The notes: generated by a model from the letters alone, not told the origin. Positions 17,562 to 26,138 are shown, counted from the stretch's first letter. The stretch is DNA of 64,000 bases from Mycetohabitans sp. B8 (GCF_021991875.1 NZ_JAHLKR010000018.1:62001-126000), one strand, 5' to 3'. Numbers and translations are program-made.

Positions 17562-19664
17562 TCAGAAGCCCATCGTGAAGAACACCGACCCCATGTCCTG
17601 CGCGATCGCCGCACCACTTGCGAAGCGACGGCGGTATCCGATATCCAAGCTTGACGCTTTCACTGGCGTCGCAAACCGGCCACCGATACTAAACTCGCTC
17701 CATTGGCGTGTTGACTGCGCGCCGACCACGAACGGATCGAACGCTGGCACGCTGGCCGACACCGGATCGTTGCTCCTACTCAATCGTTGGACATGCTTGA
17801 CACCCGCCGAAATGACCGTTTGATCTGTGAAGCGCAAGTGGCCACTCAGTCCCACTGTGCCATATACGTTCTCGTCGGTACGGGCATTGAAACGAACCGG
17901 GAACTGGCCAGACGTCTCAGTATAGTCACCGAGCCTTGTGCGCAAGTAGTCAATGCCCAGGTAAGGCATGATGCTGGCGTTCCGTACGGCGAACACGTAG
18001 CCACCCTGCGTCGACACGGCGCGCTGTGCAACCGTCGTGTCGCCGTTGGACCGGTCCACGCCGGAGGCAGTCAGGTAAGACCGGTTTATGGACAAATCGC
18101 CTTGCTGGTAACCCAACGCCACACGGGCAAACACACCCGGACGAGTACGGGTTCCGTACTCGGCGAATAACCCGAACAAGCCAGCCCGGTTACGCATTGT
18201 GTCGTTGCCTACGTCAAAGCGATAGCTCGGCGCCTGGTAGCCCAGGCCGGCAGCCCAGTCGTCATTGATTCGGTATGCCGCAGTGACTTCGCCCTGCCAG
18301 TTCGCACCGTTCACTTTGCCCGCATTGTGGCTGTAGAGCGCGCCAGCCGAGATGCACACGCCGTATTGGTCGAAGCTGCTGCAACGCATGCCATCCTGGA
18401 CGAACGTTTGCACCGCGGATTGCAACACGGAACTGTACAAGGTTGCGTTGTTCAGCGAGTCGTTCAAGTCGAACAGGCCCACGATCCCGATCTTGCCTCC
18501 ATCGTCACGCGCAATGAATGGCTGTGCGCGTCCGTTGATGAAGCCTTCACCCACTACAACGGTACCATCTTCCGACTTGCGCTCGGCGCTATAAAGCGCG
18601 TTGCCCTCCAGCAGAGGGTAAGAGGAGATCATTTCGCGCAGACGATCGTCGGGCGAAGGCTTGTCGTTGATCAATGCTGCGGCCTCGCGTGACTCCGGCT
18701 CGATGGCCGTTGCCTCTTGCTGCACCAGTTCCTCTTCTACTCGATTCGACGCCTCCTCTTGCTGGCGCGCCTCTTCCTTATGGACCTGCGACGACGTTTC
18801 CTCCTGATCGCTCACTTCCTGCTCTTGGGCTACCGGCTGCGCTTCCTTCTCTTGGGCTAACCGCTGCGCTTCTTTCTCTTGAGCTATCCGCTGCGCTTCC
18901 TGCTCTTGGGCTATCCGCTGCGCTTCCTGCTCTTGGGCTATCCGCTGTGCTTCCTGCTCTTGGGCTATCCGCTGTGCTTCCTTCTCTTGAGCTATCCGCT
19001 GTGCTTCCTGCTCTTGGGCTATCCGCTGCGCTTCCTGCTCTTGGGCTATCCGCTGTGCTTCCTTCTCTTGAGCTATCCGCTGTGCTTCCTTCTCTTGGGC
19101 TATCCGCTGTGCTTCCTGCTCTTGAGCTATCCGCTGCGCTTCCTGCTCTTGGGCTATCCGCTGTGCTTCCTGCTCTTGGGCTATCCGCTGTGCTTCCTGC
19201 TCTTGGGCTATCCGCTGTGCTTCCTGCTCTTGGGCTATCCGCTGTGCTTCCTGCTCTTGGGCTATCCGCTGTGCTTCCTGCTCTTGGGCTATCCGCTGTG
19301 CTTCCTGCTCTTGGGCTATCCGCTGTGCTTCCTGCTCTTGGGCTATCCGCTGTGCTTCCTGCTCTTGGGCAAACTGCTTCAGCTCTTCAGCTATCCGCTG
19401 TGCTTCCTGCTCTTGGGCTATCCGCTGCGCTTCCTGCTCTCTTGCCCACTTCCTCTGCGCCCTTTTACTTGGCTTTGCCGGCGGCTCAGATTTGGAAGAA
19501 CCCGATACGTGCAAATCGTTTTTCCTTTCTTCTGTAGCATTTACGTCCGCGCTATCTACTGCAAAACAGACGATCGCGCACGACATAATTGCACGCAGCA
19601 CACGGCTAGATGAAAATAAACGGGTACGTTCTGCGCATTGACCACGAGTGATTCTTAAATTCAT
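17562..19664 (-). CDS. Autotransporter with Glu/Gln-rich nonapeptide-repeat passenger
   Basis: A 700-residue outer-membrane protein. The start at 19664 gives a long signal peptide ending near FAVDSADVNA (about residue 45); an upstream in-frame start at 19808 adds non-signal residues. After a basic linker (PSKRAQRKWAREQEAQRIAQ) comes a passenger of about 22 repeats of EQEAQRIAQ/EKEAQRIAQ with one ELKQFAQ interruption, expected to form a long charged helix. Residues ~380-700 form a type V beta-barrel with VTAAYRINDDWAAGLGYQAP and FARVALGYQQGDLSINRSYL, ending in VFFTMGF with the C-terminal phenylalanine used by the Bam machinery. Probably surface-exposed; function unknown. Repeat number could vary between strains. 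Confidence 0.85.
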   Translation of the reverse strand: MNLRITRGQCAERTRLFSSSRVLRAIMSCAIVCFAVDSADVNATEERKNDLHVSGSSKSEPPAKPSKRAQRKWAREQEAQRIAQEQEAQRIAEELKQFAQEQEAQRIAQEQEAQRIAQEQEAQRIAQEQEAQRIAQEQEAQRIAQEQEAQRIAQEQEAQRIAQEQEAQRIAQEQEAQRIAQEQEAQRIAQEKEAQRIAQEKEAQRIAQEQEAQRIAQEQEAQRIAQEKEAQRIAQEQEAQRIAQEQEAQRIAQEQEAQRIAQEKEAQRLAQEKEAQPVAQEQEVSDQEETSSQVHKEEARQQEEASNRVEEELVQQEATAIEPESREAAALINDKPSPDDRLREMISSYPLLEGNALYSAERKSEDGTVVVGEGFINGRAQPFIARDDGGKIGIVGLFDLNDSLNNATLYSSVLQSAVQTFVQDGMRCSSFDQYGVCISAGALYSHNAGKVNGANWQGEVTAAYRINDDWAAGLGYQAPSYRFDVGNDTMRNRAGLFGLFAEYGTRTRPGVFARVALGYQQGDLSINRSYLTASGVDRSNGDTTVAQRAVSTQGGYVFAVRNASIMPYLGIDYLRTRLGDYTETSGQFPVRFNARTDENVYGTVGLSGHLRFTDQTVISAGVKHVQRLSRSNDPVSASVPAFDPFVVGAQSTRQWSEFSIGGRFATPVKASSLDIGYRRRFASGAAIAQDMGSVFFTMGF
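18835..19440. repeat. 27-bp tandem repeat array inside the autotransporter, about 22 units
   Basis: Each unit encodes one nonapeptide on the minus strand; the plus-strand unit contains CTCTTGGGCTATCCGCTGTG. Units differ mainly at GGGCT/GAGCT, CTGTGC/CTGCGC and CCTGCT/CCTTCT. The unit is a multiple of three, so copy-number change keeps the frame. It also keeps two plus-strand frames open, which are shadows. Confidence 0.92.
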
Positions 19665-20025
19665 ATCTTCAAAACAACGCCAATTATTATTAAAATAACC
19701 GTTAACAGTTCTAAAACCACATAACACGACTTCTCTTTTTAAGCTGGCACAAAGCAGCAAGCTGATTCTTTCACGATGCCGACCTATAAGCAGTCGAGGA
19801 TGACCCACTGCACTCTAACGACCTACTGACGATTTGCTTACAGCGACTGCGTCATAAGATAAGGAAATGGCGGATAAGGACCTGAAATGACCTTCTCAGT
19901 ATCCAAAACGTTGAGCACTATCTGGTTGATGCCGCCTACAAACCAAATAATAGATTCGGCTTTGATATTAATTACGAATTCCGAAAATTAAACACCAAAA
20001 GACACGACGGCGATTGTGCTTATCG

Positions 20026-20576
20026 ACGCTTCGACCTGGTCTTCGCCGCTATACTCGGATGTACGCTACTGATCAGCGGCTGCGACAATCATGCCAACGA
20101 CCAAGCCATGCGCACATTGAAAGCAATCTTCAATTCGATCAAACTGAACTCGCTACTGCCCAAGAACCTCATGCCCGGGATCATGACCGAGCAACAGATA
20201 TCCGTGATCAGATGGGGGAGCCGGAAACCGAACGAGCCTTCGTGAGGGGACCGGAGCGCCTCGAATACCCGCGCAGTCTACGAGGCCTGAACACATGCAT
20301 GATCGATATCGGCCCGGACGACAAGTTGGTTGCGGTCACAGAAGTACTGACGCCGACAATTTCGTACGTCTCCATGTCGGCACGACACAGGATAAAGCGC
20401 GTCATATTTGCTTGAAGCTCGGTGGCGCCGCCTTCTATCCACTGAAGCAGGAAATGGTCTGGAGCTGGACATGGCACGAGGGTAGCGTGACGCAGGAAGG
20501 CTATTTCAACGTGCACTTCGGCACTGACCACACGGTGACGACGACATCACGCTCGGACGTGATGCGCGGACACTAG
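20026..20576 (+). pseudogene. BamE/SmpA-like lipoprotein, two frameshifts
   Basis: Frame one gives FDLVFAAILGCTLLISGC with a lipobox, then AMRTLKAIFN and MPGIMTEQQI. A frameshift near 20200 moves the homology to MGEPETERAFVRGPERLEYP and NTCMIDIGPDDKLVAVTEVL. A second near 20360 moves it to PLKQEMVWSWTWHEGSVTQE and FNVHFGTDHTVTTTSRSD. The pattern is the OmlA/SmpA-type outer-membrane lipoprotein found in Burkholderia. No start codon precedes the lipobox in frame. Confidence 0.75.
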
Positions 20577-20585
20577 TGGGCGTAG

Positions 20586-20620
20586 TTCTCCACAGATTTT
20601 GTGAACGTCCCTGTGAATAT
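20586..20620. repeat. 35-bp dyad, copy A (degenerate DnaA-box-like halves)
   Basis: Begins TTCTCCACAGATTTTGTG and ends CCCTGTGAATAT. The outer nonamers resemble TTATCCACA in inverted orientation with 17 bases between them. Same length and layout as copies at 21160 and 22583. Confidence 0.5.
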
Positions 20621-20804
20621 CCTCGGGACAAGCGGCGCAAGTGCTTGAGCCCGCGGTACTTATTCCCCACCACACAATAGCGTGCAACGAGCAGCCGACC
20701 TTGAACAGCTAGCTGCGAGCCGGCACCGCTGTCGCGCCACGTCGGTCGGCTCGACGATCACCAACCCAAGTGGCGCATGCGACTTCGCGATGAATGGATA
20801 CGTG

Positions 20805-21092
20805 CTACCTGACAGCGAATGAATAGTGGCCAAGCGTGCGGTACCTGGCCAAAGTGACAGCCATCCAGTCCACGGTATAAACACCAGGCGCCATTGCATC
20901 GAGCGCGATCAAGATGCGCTTGTAAGCCGCCGGGTCGACGACCGACTGCGCGGCCGACGCCGATTTTCCGTGCGCATCACTGAACGTGATTGAACTGAAC
21001 GCAAGTTGTGCAGCGGCAAAAAACAACACGACGAGCCACAGGCACGCGAGCCAAGGCCGGCAAGCGAAGATCGTTTCACGACGCACTCTCAT
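20805..21092 (-). pseudogene. CopC-like copper resistance protein, shortened remnant
   Basis: The frame from 21092 has a signal-like segment (WLACLWLVVLFFAAAQLAFS) and then jumps to the CopC C-terminus: YKRILIALDAMAPGVYTVDW followed by ARYRTLGHYSFAVR. The central copper-binding part of the fold is missing, about 95 residues versus ~125. Could be a decayed gene or a divergent short homologue. Confidence 0.5.
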
Positions 21093-21159
21093 TGGATTGA
21101 ACGACACCGCTCGGCACCCAACGGATGTCGCAGACACCGACGCTCAAACCTACACCGGC

Positions 21160-21194
21160 TTATTCACAGATTTTGTTTGCAACGATGTGGACAA
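21160..21194. repeat. 35-bp dyad, copy B (DnaA-box-like halves)
   Basis: Begins TTATTCACAGATTTTGTT and ends GATGTGGACAA. Both outer nonamers are one mismatch from TTATCCACA, inverted, with 17 bases between. Confidence 0.55.
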
Positions 21195-21245
21195 CCATTG
21201 GATACGCATGCTAAGTGCTTGTCGCGCCAACAGGAAGCGGGGCTG

Positions 21246-21521
21246 CTATGGCTTGACGCAGCGGCGTGCGGTACCGACGCAATCACCGCTGCAACCGGGA
21301 CAATAGTGGCGTGCGGCCAGGCCGGCGCCACGCCACCCTTCACTGCTGCATGGCACAGACGTGCTGATCGACTTGCTCCCTTCCCGAGCATAGAACACCG
21401 GCTCGCCGCCCAGGCCGCGCGCGATCATCGAATCGATTTCCTCATCGCCGAACGCCGCCTTTAGCGCATCCACAAATGCCGCCACCTGCGGCATCGAGCG
21501 GCGCATGGGTTTGTCGGGCAT
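21246..21521 (-). CDS. Hypothetical protein, 91 aa, divergent from 21598 across a LexA box
   Basis: Begins MPDKPMRRSMPQVAAFVDAL, then KAAFGDEEIDSMIARGLGGE and PVFYAREGSKSIST. The C-terminus contains CPGCSGDC, a possible metal-binding cysteine cluster but only a short one. No family recognised. The start at 21521 is preferred over 21644 because the latter would run through the shared promoter region and into the divergent gene. Damage control by LexA is inferred from the box at 21559. Confidence 0.5.
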   Translation of the reverse strand: MPDKPMRRSMPQVAAFVDALKAAFGDEEIDSMIARGLGGEPVFYAREGSKSISTSVPCSSEGWRGAGLAARHYCPGCSGDCVGTARRCVKP

Positions 21522-21558
21522 TGTGGTATCTCTGGGAAAACGTGACTTGCGCCAATAC

Positions 21559-21574
21559 CTGTATAAACATACAG
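21559..21574. promoter_or_regulatory. LexA (SOS) box between two divergent genes
   Basis: CTGTATAAACATACAG matches the CTGT-N8-ACAG LexA core exactly and has an A/T-rich centre. It lies 23 bases upstream of the ATG at 21598 and 37 bases upstream of the ATG at 21521, so it could repress both genes. Confidence 0.7.
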
Positions 21575-21597
21575 TATACAGACGCAAGGAGATGAAG

Positions 21598-21963
21598 ATG
21601 GACGATGCATTTTTCTTGGAACGGGCGTTCGATCGGGCCGCCACCGATCTGCGGCGAATCGTGCATGCGATCGCCGGCCGATATCGGGTACGCGGCGAGC
21701 CGCTGACATGGCGGCGCCTTCACGACATCGAGGCAGAGGCGCTGTCCGACCTCGGGCTGCGCTGCCGCCACGATGCCCCGCTGCTTGACCTGTTCTCACC
21801 ATCGCCGGAGCACAACCTCCCGCACTCGGACGAGGCGGTGTGCGTGTCAGGCGTGCAACGCGTGCCGCTGATCACGTGGTTCGTGTTTGACGTTTATGGT
21901 CTGGCCGCGACGCCGGCGCTCCGGCCACCGCAAGTCCAATACGAAACGGCCGCGACGCCGTAA
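21598..21963 (+). CDS. Hypothetical protein, 121 aa, candidate SOS-regulated
   Basis: The ATG at 21598 is preceded by AAGGAG with six-base spacing; a second ATG at 21592 would sit inside that site. The protein begins MDDAFFLERAFDRAATDLRR and has a helical N-half (LTWRRLHDIEAEALSDLGLR) and a hydrophobic stretch RVPLITWFVFDVYGLA near residue 90. No family is recognised. It ends just before a hexanucleotide tract. Transcription should depend on the LexA box directly upstream. Confidence 0.55.
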   Translation: MDDAFFLERAFDRAATDLRRIVHAIAGRYRVRGEPLTWRRLHDIEAEALSDLGLRCRHDAPLLDLFSPSPEHNLPHSDEAVCVSGVQRVPLITWFVFDVYGLAATPALRPPQVQYETAATP

Positions 21964-21990
21964 CGCATGCAGGCGCGTCGGCAGTCGATG

Positions 21991-22134
21991 TCGAAGCCGA
22001 AGCCGAAGCCGAAGCCGAAGCCGAAGCCGAAGCCGAAGCCGAAGCCGAAGCCGAAGCCGAAGCCGATGCCGATGCCGAAGCCGAAGCCGAAGCCGAAGCC
22101 GATGCCGATGCCGATGCCGATGCCGATGCCGATG
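21991..22134. repeat. Hexanucleotide tract (GCCGAA)n/(GCCGAT)n
   Basis: About 24 units of GCCGAA or GCCGAT in blocks. The tract keeps all six frames open: plus frames read (PK/PM), (SR/CR) or (AE/AD) and minus frames read (FG/IG) and others. The (Ala-Glu/Ala-Asp) frame on the plus strand is the most protein-like, but it has no ATG upstream. No gene is called over it. Confidence 0.9.
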
Positions 22135-22282
22135 CAGGTGCCGATGCAGGTGCAGGAGCCCTCGGACAGCACGCCGGTGTTCCAGTGCCGATGCAGCGAG
22201 CCGATCAAAGGGACACCACTCAACAACACACCTACACCCGCAGCCAGAACACGCTTGCCTGACATTGCCCTATGAAAGTGCG

Positions 22283-22565
22283 CGCGACGCTCATGCCATT
22301 GCTCTACCTACGTGTATCGCGATAGCCGCGCCGGCTTGCGCGGAGGCGATCAGACCACGGTCCGGCCCATGGCGCCGAGCTCGAAAGCCTCGATTATCCG
22401 GAGGCGCGGCTTAAACGTTATTCCGGGCTGGCGCGTGCCAACCGCGACGCGATGCCGCGCTCGACGCTGATCGAATTTGAGCATCTCGGCCACGCGCCAC
22501 ATAGGCAGGATTCACCGGCCTTCCATCAGGCATTGCTCGATTGGCTAGGCCGTGCGAACCGGTAG
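22283..22565 (+). pseudogene. Alpha/beta-hydrolase C-terminal remnant
   Basis: The final frame reads LDYPEARLKRYSGLARANRD, TLIEFEHLGHAPHRQDSPAF and HQALLDWLGRANR before TAG at 22563. GHAP contains the catalytic-histidine motif of the fold. Upstream sequence continues in another frame and soon loses homology; the nucleophile elbow is gone. Confidence 0.65.
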
Positions 22566-22582
22566 CTTGCCGCGGTGTCGGG

Positions 22583-22617
22583 TTATCCCCAGAATATGTT
22601 GGGAAGGCTGTGGATAA
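22583..22617. repeat. 35-bp dyad, copy C (DnaA-box-like halves)
   Basis: Begins TTATCCCCAGAATATGTT and ends GGCTGTGGATAA. The right half is an exact DnaA box on the minus strand and the left half has one mismatch. It lies 18 bases after the hydrolase-remnant stop. Confidence 0.6.
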
Positions 22618-22833
22618 GCTGGGCATACGCAGCGCAAGCCGTTGACAGAACGGCAATTGCCGCCGACGATCGCACCACGTGCAAACGCTAACGGTCGCGC
22701 CAACGCGACGTACCGGTTTGCGCCCAGGGCTGTATGCATGATTTATGCGGCGCCTTCGCATAAGTATCCGCTCGGCGCGGCGTTGAGCCCGGAGCGCCGC
22801 TTCCCTCTTGATCGAGTCGGCCGCCGCGATCCA

Positions 22834-23430
22834 CTACGACCGACAGCCCTCGTGATTGCCGCGATCGTCGCCACACGCGATCCGCTCGATGACAAACCGG
22901 GCCCGCTCGCTTACCGGCCCGCAAGGCAGTTCGATCAACCGGTAGCCCAGCGCGTCGTATGTCGACGCCATCACGTCGTACGTACGCCGCGCTTCGTCGA
23001 AATTCTGCCTTCTTTCGGCATCCTGCACAAATATCTCGCGCCAAGGAGGCGCAATGAATACTTGGCGGTTGTAGTGAAACGATTGTGCAGCGCGTAACAC
23101 GTGTGGCGGCACCGACAAGCCGCACAGACGAAGGTAACCGACAACGTCGGGCACGCCTCGATCGAACAGTACCGGCCCGCCGCGCTCACGGGCTAAATGA
23201 TACGAGCGCATCTCCCAGCACAGCATCAACTGCGCAAACAGCGCGGGATCATGCCACGGCAGCGCTGGGCCGCCGATCCGTACCTGGTCCTGAATCACCC
23301 CCCTGCCTGCTTCGACCGAACGCGCATAGCCAGCCGCCTGTAATGCGTCGAGCAGCGTGCTCTTGCCCGACCCCGGTCCTCCGGTGATCACATGGAAGCG
23401 GTCGACACAGATAAACGCATTATCTGCCAT
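22834..23430 (-). CDS. AAA-family ATP-binding protein, 198 aa
   Basis: Small P-loop protein with Walker A GGPGSGKST at residues 17-25 and a Walker-B-like strand GGPVLFDRGVPDVVGYL. The remainder (FIAPPWREIFVQDAERRQNF, DEARRTYDVMASTYDALGYR) matches the AAA_28-like predicted ATPase family. Cytoplasmic; function unknown, perhaps a small-molecule kinase or nucleotide hydrolase. The promoter must lie in the AT-rich tandem-repeat region just upstream. Confidence 0.85.
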   Translation of the reverse strand: MADNAFICVDRFHVITGGPGSGKSTLLDALQAAGYARSVEAGRGVIQDQVRIGGPALPWHDPALFAQLMLCWEMRSYHLARERGGPVLFDRGVPDVVGYLRLCGLSVPPHVLRAAQSFHYNRQVFIAPPWREIFVQDAERRQNFDEARRTYDVMASTYDALGYRLIELPCGPVSERARFVIERIACGDDRGNHEGCRS

Positions 23431-23473
23431 TGGCGTTGCCCCTATTCAATCCTTCACAGATTTAAATATCTAC

Positions 23474-23568
23474 ATAACCAGGTATTCACAAATCCACTCT
23501 TTTTAAATCCAGCTATTCTCAAATTCAACTATTTGCAAATTCAACTATTTGTAAATTTGATTATTTAC
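23474..23568. repeat. AT-rich 16-bp tandem repeat, about six units
   Basis: Best units are AAATTCAACTATTTGC (23521-23536), AAATTCAACTATTTGT (23537-23552), AAATCCAGCTATTCTC (23505-23520) and AAATTTGATTATTTAC (23553-23568), with weaker units before. The array lies 44-138 bases upstream of the ATPase start and is far richer in A and T than its surroundings. Confidence 0.7.
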
Positions 23569-24105
23569 AGGCTCCACTGGCCCAGCCATGTGTAGAATCC
23601 TTCGTCCACAAACTCATCTGCCTGCGGATTAAGTCGCTTTCAGCCACCCGCAGATCGGATCGCTCGCAAACCCAGCTGGCCGAGGATTCCGCTACCGCAG
23701 ACTCGGCTCTTTGCAGATCAGCCATTGACAAACCCGTTCAGACGCGGCATCCGGCTATGGCTCGCAGCACGCCGTCTTGCGCGAACAGTGCCCGCTTGAT
23801 GCGCTGCGATTCCAGCGCAAAGTTTTGTGCTGCTGCCGTCGCGCTCCCATCGTTTAAGTCGATCATCCGCTACCAGTGCGCGCGCCTGCATACATAGCCG
23901 GTGCAGTTGCAGATCGCCGTCATACCACTGAGTGACACGGAGCAGTCAGTCATCCGGGACCTGCGGCAACGACGATGGCGCATATAAGGTCATGTCAGCG
24001 GCACCGCGCAACGCCAGCTGAATAGTCCGAGCGAGCGTAATCGCCTCGTCATGCGCGGCACCCGAACCGGGCAGAGCGGCGACCAGCGGCTTCAATCAGC
24101 CGTCC
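23569..24105. other. Intergenic, decayed sequence
   Basis: No intact gene. The minus strand shows short protein-like pieces such as ALESQRIKRALFAQDGVLRA near 23800, interrupted by stops, so an old coding region is likely but not identifiable. Confidence 0.4.
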
Positions 24106-24520
24106 CTACGTCCCGCCGGCCTGGAGCAGGTTGTGGCCGTCCAAGTGTGATTTGTCGCGATACAGCGACGCGGCCACGTGCAAGAACAATACAGTGCGCG
24201 CCGTAGACATCCAGTCAATCTCGACCAGCGACGGGCCAAGGATCGATGTGCCGTGGAGCCTCGTTGCCAAGAATGGATCGATGGCCAGCGCACCGCGCAG
24301 CCGGCTGTACCCAAGGCCCGCGTACTGCACAACGATATTGAGCCAATCGGCTGCACCACCCTGAATGACGAACATGAAACAGCGTTCGGGTCCAGCATCC
24401 GCGAACGCCCTGCAATCCACACCGAACCACAGCCGTGTAGCGCTCAATGGCCGAGAATTTAATGACCACTTGCACGCATCGGCTACTAATGGCCAGACAC
24501 ACGTAGCGGCCGGTGGCCAT
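24106..24520 (-). pseudogene. Unidentified coding remnant downstream of a response regulator
   Basis: One minus-strand frame reads naturally: SATRLWFGVDCRAFADAGPE, CFMFVIQGGAADWLNIVVQY, AGLGYSRLRGALAIDPFLAT and VEIDWMSTARTVLFLHVAAS, stopping at 24106. There is no start codon close to the beginning of this composition. Family not recognised. It may be the 3' part of a gene once co-transcribed with the response regulator. Confidence 0.35.
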
Positions 24521-24550
24521 CGCCAACGCCGCGCCCCGCCGCGGAAGACA

Positions 24551-24946
24551 TCAGATGCTCGGCAGCCTGCGCGTCGCGGCGCGCTCCTCGGCGCGCACGT
24601 CAAGCAACCGGCGCATCGTCGAAAATAATTCAGAATAATCCAACGGCTTGCGCAGAAACGCGTCGTAGCGGACGAACGCAGGCGGACTGGATTCGCCCGA
24701 CACAAGAATGAATAGCGTGTCGGTAAGCGCGGGATTATTACGTATCGCCTGACACAATGCGCTGCCCGACATTCTGGGCATGCGCCAGTCGGCCACGACA
24801 ATATCGATTTGTGTCGCATCGAGCAGTGCCAGCGCATGACCGCCGTCGGTGGCGCTCTGCACCCCGTAGCCCTGCTGCGCGCAGCAAATGGTCCAAGCAG
24901 CGAGAGTTTCCGGGTCGTCGTCGACAAGGAGTACAGTCGTCGTCAC
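24551..24946 (-). CDS. Single-domain response regulator (CheY-like receiver)
   Basis: 131 residues from a GTG at 24946 with GGAG six bases upstream. Begins VTTTVLLVDDDPETLAAWTI with the acidic pocket; the phospho-acceptor aspartate is in IDIVVADWRMPRMSG. The conserved lysine is in DAFLRKPLDYSELFSTM. No output domain follows, so it acts through protein contacts or as a phosphate shuttle. No partner kinase is seen nearby. Confidence 0.85.
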   Translation of the reverse strand: MTTTVLLVDDDPETLAAWTICCAQQGYGVQSATDGGHALALLDATQIDIVVADWRMPRMSGSALCQAIRNNPALTDTLFILVSGESSPPAFVRYDAFLRKPLDYSELFSTMRRLLDVRAEERAATRRLPSI

Positions 24947-25045
24947 GTTTAGCTCCAACCATCCGAGTGCCGCCGCTCCCGGATGCGGCAACTCGCATGC
25001 AACCAAGCAATAAGAAAACATCCGCGTGCACGATCGGCAGCCGGT

Positions 25046-25948
25046 TCAGCGGGCGGACACTCGGGTACAAGCAAGCAGCACGCCCGCCAACGCGATGGCG
25101 AATCCGATCCATTGCACCGGCAGCAACATTTCACCAAATGCCAGCTAACTTTCAAACACGGCCAACGGTGGCACCAGGAACAGCAGCGCTGTCGCCCGTG
25201 ATGCATTATCGCGTCGCACCATTCAGACCCGCAGGGTCGTCGCGAGACCCGACAGCATCACGATACCCCACATGCCAGCGACGCCCATAGTTGCGGCGCG
25301 GCGACAAAGCGGTGCTCGTCAAGCACCAGCGCGAAACCGGCGGCGACTAGCGCGGCGCCGGCGTTCTGTAATGCGGCGGCGCTGGTCAAATGCGCGTTCG
25401 ACAACGAAGTTTTCTGATACAGCGTCCCCGCCGTGATCGACAATACCGCGCAAATCGCCGCGGTCACCACGATCCACTGCGCCGTGCCGGTCGCGCCAGC
25501 GACCGCATGAGGCAACACAGCGGCGTCGTGTACAGCGAGTTGAGGCAACAAGACGAGCGTCACTCCCGCCAAGCCCAACCCCAGGCCCGCCCATCTCGCG
25601 ACGCGAGTCGCTCTCCAAACAACCGCGATGCCGCGCCTGCCGTCAATAGCGGCTGCAGCGTCCCCAACAGGGCCATCACCGCGACGTCAAGTCCCTTCGC
25701 CACCGCCCCATAGCCCACGCCGAGATAGAAGCCTGCAGCAGCGCGCCGGCCAACAAATGTTGGCCCGACTCACAGCGATCGGGCCAGCCCACCCGCGCCA
25801 CCCAAGCCGCCACGGTAAACAGCAGTGCAGTGCCGGCAAAACGCCCCGGTCAATACAGATTCGGGTCAGCGTACGGGGTGATCGCGCGCGCGATGATAAA
25901 ACCCGTCGACCACCATGCGAAAAACGCGGCAGCAATGACGAAAGCCAT
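25046..25948 (-). pseudogene. EamA/DMT transporter, multiple frameshifts and stops
   Basis: N-terminus MAFVIAAAFFAWWSTGFIIA at 25948 is intact, then stops appear after PYADPNLY. Further frames give VGYGAVAKGLDVAVMALLGT, then AVLSITAGTLYQKTSLSNAH with SAAALQNAGAALVAAG, and finally LFLVPPLAVFES and LLPVQWIGFAIALAGVLLAC to a stop at 25046. At least three frame changes and two in-frame stops. Non-functional. Confidence 0.85.
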
Positions 25949-26138
25949 GGAAGACGTACTGTTTGTTCGCCCAAACCGGCAGTATTGCGCTGCGTGAAGC
26001 TCAGGTCTTGCCAAATCTGCATGCGCAACACCTGTGGCTGCCATGCCGTCAATCATGCGTGTCGCACAGCCGCCGCGAGCGCCACGGCTGCGGCTTCCCA
26101 GCCATGCGATGCCACAGCGCCGATAACATTATCGCCCG

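Noticed and set aside
18835-19440. Possible CRISPR array
   Set aside because: Units are contiguous 27-bp coding repeats without spacers; the other arrays (7.7, 22.0 and 23.5 kb) also lack spacers and cas genes.
18674-19613. Long plus-strand open frames (LSAVLPALG- and LGYPLCFLL-type repeats) over the autotransporter array
   Set aside because: They are antisense shadows: the 27-bp unit is a multiple of three, so every frame without a stop in one unit stays open. No start with ribosome site and no natural protein composition.
21894-22414. PKPK/PMPM, SRSR/CRCR and FGFG/IGIG open frames over the hexanucleotide tract
   Set aside because: All arise from the GCCGAA/GCCGAT repeat. None has a ribosome site or conserved flank, so no gene is called.
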